A stretch of 8,568 nt of DNA from Phenylobacterium sp. (lineage in GTDB: Bacteria; Pseudomonadota; Alphaproteobacteria; Caulobacterales; Caulobacteraceae), in NCBI GenBank assembly GCA_028291285.1, contig JAQGIJ010000621.1, forward strand, positions 1 to 8,568, given 5' to 3'. The notes under the pieces were generated by a model. The model was not told the DNA's origin. It made no database searches and saw only the letters and a list, made by a program, of their open reading frames with translations. The position numbers and the translations under genes are program-made. Of this stretch, positions 1 through 7,300 are shown in pieces. Position 1 is the stretch's first letter; every line of letters starts with the position of its first letter.

Positions 1-1434
1 TGTTGGCGGCGGCCTGCCGCGCCTGTTCGGCCGCCGAGGCGGCCTGATCCTCTCGGTCCGTCATGGCGAAGGCTCGCGCCACCTCACTCAGCGCCTGAGC
101 CCGCTGCTCGGGGTCGTGGATGTTGGCAGCGGCCTGCCACGCCTGTTCGGCCGCCGAGGCGGCCTGATCCGTCTGGTCGGCCGTGGCCAGGATCCGCGCC
201 ACCACACTCAGCGCCTGAGCCCGCCACTCAGATTGGTCTGCACTGACTATGGCCTTCAGTGCCTGTTCAGCCGCTGAGGCGGCTTGGTCCGCCCGGCCAG
301 CCGTGGCCAAGGTCTGCGCCACCTTACTCAGCGCCCAGGCGCGCCTCGCCATGTTCTTGATGTTGGCGGCGGCCTGCCGCGCCTGTTCGGCCGCCGAGGC
401 GGCCTGCTCCGATTCGTCTGCTGTGACCAGGACCGAGGCCACGTCACTCAGTGCCCGAGCCCGCCACTCCGGATCCTCGATGTTGGCGGCGACCTGCTGT
501 GCCTCTTCGGCCGCCTGGCCTGCCCGCCCGGTCGTGGCCAAGACCCGCGCCACTTTATTCAGCGCCTGGTCGCGCCTCGGCATGTTCTTGATGTCGGCGG
601 CGGCCTGCCGCGCCGACTCGGCCGCCGAGGCGGCCTGGTCCCCCAGTCCGGCCTTGGCGAAGGCCCGGGCCACCTCACTCAGCGCCCCCGCGCGCTTTTC
701 TGCATCCTTGACTTCAGCGGCGGCCTGCCACGCCTGTTCGGCCGCTGAGCTGGCCTCGTCGTCCAGCCCGGCCTCGGCCAGGATCGGCGCCACCTTACTC
801 AGCGCCCATGCGCGCCTCGCCATGTTCTCGATGTCGGCGGCGGCCTGCCACGCCCACTCGGCCGCCGAGGCGGCGTGATCCCCCAGCCTGGCCTTGGCTA
901 GGACCTGGGCCACAGCACACAGCGCCCTGGCCCGTGGCTCCGGGGCTTTGATGGTGGCGACGGCCTGCCGCGCGCTCTCAGCCAGCGAGGCGGCCTGGCT
1001 TGTCCGCCCGGCCATGGCGAAGGCCCGCGCCACCTCACTCAGCGCCCTGGCGTGGCTCTGCGGTGGCGTCCTGATGTCGGCGGCGGCCTGTTGCGCCTGT
1101 TCGGCTGCTGAGGCGGCTTGGTCCTCTCGGTGGGCCATGGCCAGGACCCGCGCGGTCTCGTTCAGGGCCCGAGCCCGCTTTGCCGGGGTGTCGATGTCGG
1201 CGGCGGCCTGTTGCGCCTGTTCGGCTGCTGAGGCGGCCTGGTCCCCCAGTCCGGCCTTGGCGAAGGCCCGCGCCACCTCGTTCAGGGCCGTGGCGCGCTC
1301 CGCCGGGGCGTCGATGTCGGCGGCGGCCTGTTGCGCCTGTTCGGCCGCCGAGGCGGCCTGGTCTGTCTGGTCGGCCGTGGCCAGGGCCCGCGCGGCCTCA
1401 CTCAGCGCCGCGGCCCGCTCGGCCGGATCCTCAA
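1..1434 (-). repeat. Tandem array of twelve ~120-bp near-identical coding repeats (40-aa TPR-like units)
   Basis: Reading plus-strand coordinates, units begin at 1, 121, 241, 361, 481, 592, 712, 832, 952, 1075, 1195 and 1315. Ten are 120 bp, one is 111 bp (481-591, three residues lost) and one is 123 bp (952-1074, one residue gained), so every length change keeps frame. Translated on the minus strand, each unit reads roughly as (I/V)-x-x-P-x-x-R-A-x-A-L-S-x-V-A-R followed by a second helix with the core DQAASAAEQA and then QQAAADI. That is a two-helix, TPR-like solenoid unit. The second-helix core is nearly invariant, while the turn residues and the start of the first helix vary. The array runs past the left edge, so its copy number is unknown. 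It belongs to the protease-NACHT gene and is not a CRISPR array or a satellite. Confidence 0.92.
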
Positions 1435-3505
1435 TACAGGCGGCTAGGTCGAGGCAGCTGTTGATGCGGCCGATGTACGCCCAGACAACCGCGATTCTTG
1501 CTGAAATTCTTGGCCTAATGACAGTCACAGGTCGGCGTCTGAGGGCCAACACGGCAAGGCGGAAGAGAATCTCCTCGGGATCGAGGCTGCTGCGGTGGCG
1601 GGTTTCGAGAATCGTTTGCTGGGCGACCAGAATTTCCTGGCTAGGCACTGCCGGATTGCCCGTCCGCTCGAACAGCCGAAGCATCCGCGCAGGGTGGGCC
1701 GCTACCAAGAACAGTTGGTCAACGACCTGGCGGCAGCGGGCGTCCCTCGTGGAAGGGTCGCGGGCACGGCGGGAAAGCTCGCGGGTGTAGGGGCGTAGCA
1801 GATACCGCGGGGTGCCGATCGGGAAGTCCTGTTCGGCGTACTCGCTGGCCCAGCTGTCGAGCATGTCTTCGTACGCCGCCAGGTCAGCCGCACAGAGTAG
1901 GCGTGCGGCAGTCAGCAGGGTGTCATGGGCGAATGCATAAAATTCTTCACCTGTATCGCCGGGTTCGGGAAGACGGATGAGGCTGCGGCGGAGAGAGCTG
2001 CCGAGCACAGCTTCGATTTCGCCGATGTCTGCGTCGCGGCCGCGCCGTTTGACCAGGACGGCCAGTTCGCCGGCGGTCAACCCGTTATCGGCGGCAGCCA
2101 GGCAGCAGACCAAGGGATAGACGAAACTGCCGGGACTTTTCGATGTGTGATCGAGTTCTTCGTGCGCAGCCTGCTGAATTTCGGTGGCTGCCTCGGAAGC
2201 GGAGATGGTCCGAGCGTGGGTGAATAGCGGATGGCTGGGGGGAATGTGAACGTCGGAGCCGGAACGGCTGGCCACCAATAGAAGGGCCTCATGAGGCAGT
2301 GTGGCGGCATCGGGCAGCCACAAGTGGAGCTTGCGGGACGTGGGGTCGTATTCGTCCAGGCCGTCGATGAGCACGAGGAGTCGGCGGCCACGCTGCACAC
2401 AGGCGTCACTGGCGTGCTTCAGCAGCCCGTGGAAATCGTAGATCCAGTCAGACAGGTTCACGGATGGAGGGTGGCCGTGCTGGTCGGCCAGTAGCGCGAG
2501 CTGGCGGTTGAGCACGTCCAGGGCGTACTCGGCGGTGTTGTCGCCGATGGTCCGGCGTAGGAAGCACCCGATGACATCGACGCGGTCCGGCGGGTACAGG
2601 GCGAATGAGGCCAGCAGGGCCGTCTTGCCCGCAAATGCATCCCCTTTGATCCACATCCATTGCATGTCCGATCCTGCGAACTCGTCCAGGGCGGTCAGCT
2701 CGGCGTCGCGGCCGATCAGCACCGGGGGAGCCAAGGCAATCGCGGCCTGTCGCGCCCGTTGCAGCTGGAAGTTGCCTGGGGTTCGCGGGGTAGCCAGCCC
2801 CAGGTCGGCGGCGGCGGCTGGCAGCTGCGGCAGCGCCGCTCTCCAACTCCGCAGCTGGTCTTCACTGGCGTGAGTGAAGAGTTCTTGGATCGGGCGAACG
2901 GTGAGGGTGCGTCCCGTCGGGTGGTGCTGGCCGACCACGCCGATCAGGCGTTGACCGCTCCACACGGCGGCACCGGACATTCCCTCCCAGGGGGAGTGCT
3001 TGGTCGGTTCGGGATCTTCTTCTGGCACTGCGAGCACTGTCAGCTCAAGGGTGTCCGCCTTGACGTTCACGGTGATAGTGCCGGCGGCGTAGTGCACCTC
3101 GCGCAGCTTGGTCTCCGGCCGACGGGGAGCCGGACGCAACTTGTGCCTTGGAAATCCCCACGCCACCACGTTCGGCACCTGGGTAGGCAAGTCCCGGTCC
3201 ACCCGCCCGACCAGGGCCCGCTCGCCCCCCGTTGGACTGTCGCCGGATCTGGCGACGGGCACCAGTGCCAGATCAGCCCCCGGCAGCTTCAGCACAGCCC
3301 AGGGATCCACGCCGATGCCTTCGGCCTCCAGCAGTTCCTTCGGTGCGCCGAGCCACACCCCGATCGACTCTGCGCCATCCACGACGTGGGAGGCGGTGAG
3401 CACCCACCCGGACGCCACCAAGTAGCCGCTGCCCCGGGTGCGGTTCGCCCCGGGGCGGGTAACCACGATCTCAGCTAGGTGAGCGCGTGCCGGATGCTCA
3501 ATCAT
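1..3505 (-). CDS. Trypsin-like protease / NACHT (STAND) NTPase / tandem helical-repeat protein, C-terminus beyond the left edge
   Basis: The minus-strand frame is open from ATG 3505 to base 1, giving about 1168 residues, and continues past the edge. Residues 1-215 are a trypsin-like protease: the LTASHVV motif gives H40, GADLAL gives D78 and GMSGAAV gives S177, so the triad is complete. Residues 260-470 are a NACHT/STAND NTPase: Walker A is G288-DAFA-GKT295, Walker B is LLVLIDGLDE (376-385), and a sensor-like LLLVASR lies at 408-414. Residues 470-540 look like a winged-helix segment (LTAGELAVL, then FAHDTLL). A helical linker leads into 40-residue repeats from about residue 691. I see no signal peptide or membrane segment, so it is probably cytosolic. 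By family analogy the repeats sense, the NTPase oligomerises and the protease is the effector; this is inference. ATG 3505 is favoured by GGAGGG four bases upstream; an adjacent in-frame GTG at 3508 is an alternative. The Trypco2 gene lies 32 bases upstream in the likely operon. Confidence 0.88.
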   Translation of the reverse strand, partial: MIEHPARAHLAEIVVTRPGANRTRGSGYLVASGWVLTASHVVDGAESIGVWLGAPKELLEAEGIGVDPWAVLKLPGADLALVPVARSGDSPTGGERALVGRVDRDLPTQVPNVVAWGFPRHKLRPAPRRPETKLREVHYAAGTITVNVKADTLELTVLAVPEEDPEPTKHSPWEGMSGAAVWSGQRLIGVVGQHHPTGRTLTVRPIQELFTHASEDQLRSWRAALPQLPAAAADLGLATPRTPGNFQLQRARQAAIALAPPVLIGRDAELTALDEFAGSDMQWMWIKGDAFAGKTALLASFALYPPDRVDVIGCFLRRTIGDNTAEYALDVLNRQLALLADQHGHPPSVNLSDWIYDFHGLLKHASDACVQRGRRLLVLIDGLDEYDPTSRKLHLWLPDAATLPHEALLLVASRSGSDVHIPPSHPLFTHARTISASEAATEIQQAAHEELDHTSKSPGSFVYPLVCCLAAADNGLTAGELAVLVKRRGRDADIGEIEAVLGSSLRRSLIRLPEPGDTGEEFYAFAHDTLLTAARLLCAADLAAYEDMLDSWASEYAEQDFPIGTPRYLLRPYTRELSRRARDPSTRDARCRQVVDQLFLVAAHPARMLRLFERTGNPAVPSQEILVAQQTILETRHRSSLDPEEILFRLAVLALRRRPVTVIRPRISARIAVVWAYIGRINSCLDLAACIEDPAERAAALSEAARALATADQTDQAASAAEQAQQAAADIDAPAERATALNEVARAFAKAGLGDQAASAAEQAQQAAADIDTPAKRARALNETARVLAMAHREDQAASAAEQAQQAAADIRTPPQSHARALSEVARAFAMAGRTSQAASLAESARQAVATIKAPEPRARALCAVAQVLAKARLGDHAASAAEWAWQAAADIENMARRAWALSKVAPILAEAGLDDEASSAAEQAWQAAAEVKDAEKRAGALSEVARAFAKAGLGDQAASAAESARQAAADIKNMPRRDQALNKVARVLATTGRAGQAAEEAQQVAANIEDPEWRARALSDVASVLVTADESEQAASAAEQARQAAANIKNMARRAWALSKVAQTLATAGRADQAASAAEQALKAIVSADQSEWRAQALSVVARILATADQTDQAASAAEQAWQAAANIHDPEQRAQALSEVARAFAMTDREDQAASAAEQARQAAAN

Positions 3506-3509
3506 CACG

Positions 3510-3515
3510 CCCTCC
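3510..3515 (-). promoter_or_regulatory. Ribosome binding site of the protease-NACHT gene
   Basis: On the minus strand GGAGGG ends four bases before ATG 3505. It is a strong match to the anti-Shine-Dalgarno sequence. It lies in the 32-base gap after the Trypco2 stop codon, which supports separate translation initiation on a shared transcript. It favours ATG 3505 over the GTG at 3508, for which the spacing would be only one or two bases. Confidence 0.7.
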
Positions 3516-3537
3516 GCAGCCCGACGAGGGCTTGATT

Positions 3538-3945
3538 TCAGGACGCCTCAGGGACCGGAATGGTGGGTCGTTCCTCACCCGCAGCGAAGTCTCCCTCGAC
3601 GTCGACGTCCCGAGTGATAGTCGTCTGCTGCCCTTGCTCATCGATGATGGTCTGCTCAAGCCGCGGCTTGAGCGTCAGCGTGAGCTGCTGGGTACGGGCC
3701 CGCTCAGCGGACTGAGTTCCCTTGGCACTGGCCTCGGCAGACGCGAAGACCCAGAACTTCGCCTTCACCGTCCCCGACGCCTCCACGTTCCTGGTCAGCG
3801 TGTACGCGACGTCGAGCGTCAGGCTGATCTCCTCCACTGCCAGCTTCAGCGAATCCTTCGCGGCCCGGGATTGGGCCTCGCTCAGCTCTGCCCGCAAATC
3901 TGTCAAGAACTCCACGAGACCAATCCGATTCTCAACGTCTCCCAT
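3538..3945 (-). CDS. Trypco2-like protein (trypsin-co-occurring domain 2)
   Basis: A 135-residue protein. Residues 8-26 form an amphipathic helix (GLVEFLTDLRAELSEAQ). Residues 32-95 alternate into beta strands, with LKLAVEEISLTLDVAYT, then VKAKFWVFASAEASAKG and LTLTLKPR. This helix plus strands, with the KFWV...A-KG...HxV/LTLTL pattern, matches my memory of the Trypco2 family, small proteins encoded next to or fused with trypsin-like proteases in actinobacterial conflict systems. The C-terminal tail (97-135) is polar and acidic. No enzymatic residues are evident. A role as adaptor or partner that ties the protease to a regulator is inference. ATG 3945 was chosen because GGGAG lies seven bases upstream and because the domain begins right after it. 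The frame stays open upstream to 4410, so a longer protein starting further up cannot be excluded. The stop is 32 bases before the protease-NACHT start. Confidence 0.78.
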   Translation of the reverse strand: MGDVENRIGLVEFLTDLRAELSEAQSRAAKDSLKLAVEEISLTLDVAYTLTRNVEASGTVKAKFWVFASAEASAKGTQSAERARTQQLTLTLKPRLEQTIIDEQGQQTTITRDVDVEGDFAAGEERPTIPVPEAS

Positions 3946-3952
3946 CAGGGCA

Positions 3953-3957
3953 CTCCC
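3953..3957 (-). promoter_or_regulatory. Ribosome binding site deciding the Trypco2 start
   Basis: GGGAG on the minus strand sits seven bases before ATG 3945, an ideal distance. It supports the short 135-residue form over the in-frame extension that begins as far up as 4410. A competing weaker choice is ATG 3972, which has AAGGGG three bases upstream and would add nine residues. Confidence 0.5.
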
Positions 3958-4077
3958 GTCCAGGTAGCGCATTCGCCCCTTAATAGCGTCACGCCCGAGC
4001 GCTGGCATGTCTAATCGGAGAGCCGACAGGCTGCGGTCCGAGACGGGTATCACTGCTTGACGGGCATTGGCGAGCCG

Positions 4078-4246
4078 CTGAAGCGCCTGTTCCTTCTCGA
4101 TGACCCCACAGGCGCATTGGATCAGGCGACGAGACGCCGTCTGTTCGAGGAGATGCGCGAACTGGTCGAACAGGGCTGTCTTCATCATCGCGACCGCCAG
4201 CCTCGCACGGGCCACACTCCCCAGCGCCCTGATCGTCGACACGCGT
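4078..4246 (+). pseudogene. Possible frameshifted remnant of an ABC-type ATPase (Walker B / D-loop part)
   Basis: In one plus-strand frame, 4078-4176 reads LKRLFLLDDPTGALD followed by an amphipathic helix (QATRRRLFEEMRELVEQG). This matches the ABC ATPase Walker B and D-loop (hhhhDEPTSALD) and the helix after it. The natural continuation, AVFIIATASLA then LIVDTR, is in the next frame (4178-4246) and resembles the strand and H-loop region (ATH replaced by ATA). One extra base near 4177 would explain the shift. No Walker A, Q-loop or LSGGQ signature is visible upstream, so if real it is a short dead fragment. A chance resemblance opposite a genuine minus-strand extension of Trypco2 remains possible. 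Confidence 0.3.
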
Positions 4247-4361
4247 TGGCAAGCGCCGACAGCGCACGCAAACAGCAGCACCGCAGTAAGGCGGCCACCA
4301 CTTGATGTGACGTACCGGCTGGGCGGCACCGGCAAGGAGGCGGCTGGAGCTGAGGTGACGC

Positions 4362-4367
4362 TAGGCT
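4362..4367 (+). promoter_or_regulatory. Candidate -10 element for leaderless transcription of the solenoid gene
   Basis: TAGGCT fits the actinobacterial -10 consensus TANNNT and ends six bases before ATG 4374. That would place the transcription start at or next to the A of the start codon. No Shine-Dalgarno sequence sits at a proper distance (GAGGTGA ends about 16 bases upstream), which fits leaderless initiation, common in Streptomyces. No good -35 box is visible, so this is tentative. Confidence 0.35.
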
Positions 4368-4373
4368 GGCCAG

Positions 4374-7300
4374 ATGGTTTCGAGGAGCGACGGCGCGGGA
4401 GTCTCGCCATACTCGACGGGCGGCGGAGGCACGGTGCTGGAACACCGTTACGCCGCTGTTATTCTCTCCTCACTGTTGACTGGTGATTCGCTGGACGAGC
4501 TCGGTGATCCGGTACTCGTTCCGGATGCGATCAAGCTGCAGGCGAGCGCGTTCAGCAAGGTCGACGACATCCTGATCACTGCCCGGCCGTCGCAGAGTGA
4601 CGATGATTTTCAGGTGTGCATCGGTGTCCGTCGGGATCCCGACATCGTGCCGTCCGACGATGCATCAGTGGCGTTGATCGGCAGCTTTCTGGCGGAGATC
4701 TCTGAGCGCTGGTTGGAGATCCAGGCGGGACGGCATCGGTTGGTTCTCGCGGTTGCCCAGCGCAGCGTTCATGGTGATGAGGTGGCCAGACTGGCCCATA
4801 TCGCAGCCGGAAGGGGACCGGGAGAGTTCCGGACCGAGGCAGCTCAGTCCGGCCCTACCAACGCGAGAGTGCGGGCTCGCCTGGACCAACTCGACCGGGT
4901 CGTCGTCAAAGCGGCCGCTGCTCGCGCTATTGATGCCACCACGGTATCAGCGAAGGAGCTGACCTGGCGTCTGCTGTCGGCTCTGCGCGTCCAGCACATC
5001 CGATTGGAAGATGGCGACGAGCGGGACCGCACCCAGGCTGTCAATCGGCTGCGTCGTGTAGCCGCTGAGGACTCTACGAGGGCTGCAGAAGAAGTTCTTA
5101 ACCGAATCGAGCACCTTGTGGGGGGCTGGGCTCCGAGCGCCGCTCGTGTGACCGAGCCCATGCTGCGACGGGATCTGGCTGCTCGGCTCAAACCGCGCTT
5201 TTCATCGCTTATGTCAGGCTCAGAGGCGGCGGCACCCGACCCTGACGCCCTTGTGCGAGGGCCGATAGCTCACCTGGGACTGGCCAAGGATTTCGAGGAA
5301 GCCCAGACTCTGGAGGAGCGCGACCCCGCCGCCGCAGCTGATCGCTACGCGCGCATCGCGGACACGCTGGAAAGTTCCGGGTGGATTCCATTCGCCTTGG
5401 CTCTGCGCGAGCAGGAAGCCAAGGCACACCATCGAGCTGGCGATCACACCGCTGGCGTGGCTGCGGACGTGGCAATGCTGGCTTCCGCCTTGCCCTCAGG
5501 CGAGGTCTGGCGAGCAGTGTCGGTCACCCGGCGGCTCGCCAACGAGCAGATTGATGCGCCTGACGAGCTGATCCGCGCAGCAAATGCTCTTGGTGATCTC
5601 GCAGCCTACGAACATTTCCACCAGGTTGCTCTAGACGATGTCACGGCCAGCATCGACGCTCTGCGTGCAGGTGATTCCCACTGCCTGCTGGCCGCTACCT
5701 GGTTCGCTGAACACGCCGTAGGTAATGGTCGTGGAGACTTGCTCCGGTCCCGAGCCGCGTCCTTGTCCATCTTGGCCGACACCGTTGCGCACCCCGATGC
5801 GCTGTTGCAGGCACGACTGCGGGCGTGCCTGGCCGATGCCGACACCACGGGGACCGTGTGGCCCACGCTTATCCGATCTGCTCGTGCCGATTATCCCGCG
5901 CCGATTACCGCGCTGATCATGGCCCGCCATGCCCGCTACCTGGCCAGCGCTGGGCAAGGACAGGCAGCCCTCGATCGGTACGACGATGCCATCGAGCGTG
6001 CTGTCCGATGCGGCAATCACCACGATGCCGCCGCGTGGACCGAGGCTCACAACCTTGTACGCATCCGGTACGGACTGGAGAGAGACAAGATTGGTCAGGC
6101 GTATCCAACCGCAGCTGCTCTGCGAGCTGCCGGTCGTGGCAGCGCCCTGCCCGAACCGTTCTCCGCCCGAGAACGTGCCTTGGCCCGCCTGGCGAACAAC
6201 GCCAATCCCTCCGAAACTCTCCAAGCTCTCACCCAGTACCTGCGGCAGGCTACGGCGACGGCCAGTTGGCTCGAGGAGCGTGAGGCCAACGAACTCCTTG
6301 GCTGCTGCCATCTCGACAACGGCGAGACCGCCACTGCGATCGGCCTTCTCATTTCAGCCGGCGCCGACAAGGTCCTTGAAACTCTCAGCACCCGCCTACC
6401 CGAGGAGCCGTTCCCGTTCCTGGTCCCCGACGACTTCCCCGACCAACCCCGATGGTGGCGGCACAGCACACTCACTGCCGTGAGAGCCGCCGCTGACCTA
6501 ATCCCTGATGACCACGCCCGCACCTGGGTAGACGCAGCTCTGCGGGAGATCGCCGACGAGCAAGTTGTCCCGTTCGGCACCCGCAGCTCCCGCCAGGCCG
6601 CTTTCGGCGCTTTCGCTTGTCTCATCGATGCATCGACCGGCAAGCAGGCTGAGCGCTTCCTGAATCTCACTGCCAGAACGCTCGATAGCCGTACACGTCG
6701 TCACCGCACCATCGACGAGTCCTATGCCCAAGTGCTCATCCGCATCGCCTCACACCACTCGGGGCTTCTCCAAGTCGAGGCCGTCGACCGAATGTGTCAC
6801 GGCCTGCTGATCGATGGCTCGATGGCCAATGTGGCGCTGGGCCTGGGTGAACCGGCACTACGCCTCCAGCCTTCGGTTGTGAGTGAGCGGTGCACCGCCG
6901 CAGCCGCAACCGGCAATGTGGACGCTGCCCTCGCCTTGATCTTGGCTGAAGCCCCGGCCGATGCGGCGCGGCCCCTCGCACGCACACTGCTTGACCGAGC
7001 CCTCGGCAGAACTGACGGCATCGATCCAGACATTACGGCCTCGCGCGCTCACGCAGCTCTGCTGATAGGTCACCTCCTCCCACCGACCGACCGTGAGTCC
7101 TTCGCACAGGCCATGGCGGCACGCGTCCGCAGCGACCACCACACAGCCCAGCAACGTCAGGACGCACTTGATGCCCTCGCGGTGCTCGCCCCCTACCTGA
7201 GCCTCGAACAACGCGCCCATCCACTTGGAGCGGCCCTGGAGGCAGCGGAGGGACGCCTTGACGGAAGTGCCCATGATGATCTCGGCAGTACGAGCGCCTT

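Larger units (their letters stand above)
3946..4373. other. Divergent spacer between the Trypco2 operon and the solenoid gene
   Basis: These 428 bases separate two divergently transcribed units and should carry both promoters. I find no convincing -35/-10 pair for the leftward operon. Both strands have open frames here: the minus-strand frame continuous with Trypco2 runs to 4410, and a plus-strand pair of frames resembles part of an ABC ATPase (listed separately). I see no tRNA, no strong hairpin and no repeat. The region may be decayed coding sequence rather than purely regulatory DNA. Confidence 0.5.

Noticed and set aside
1..1434. Regular repeats considered as a CRISPR array
   Set aside because: The whole 120-bp unit is repeated without unique spacers, stays in frame and encodes helical repeats.
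249..1790. Long plus-strand open frames across the repeat region (such as 249-878 and 894-1790)
   Set aside because: They are Ala/Ser-rich antisense translations of the repeat array. The minus strand carries one continuous frame with protease, NACHT and repeat motifs, while the plus-strand frames show no domain.
2660..3478. Plus-strand 272-codon open frame
   Set aside because: It lies antisense to the protease and Walker A part of the large gene, where the minus-strand motifs are unambiguous, and its translation shows no recognisable fold.
3946..4410. Annotating the full 290-residue minus-strand frame as the Trypco2 gene
   Set aside because: Its ATG at 4410 lies inside the divergent gene, it lacks a ribosome binding site I can see, and the conserved-looking domain begins right after ATG 3945, which has one. 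Kept as a finding.
5631..6311. Minus-strand 226-codon open frame within the solenoid gene
   Set aside because: It is a shadow of the plus-strand 1126-residue frame, which has consistent TPR-like helices throughout; the antisense translation shows no domain.
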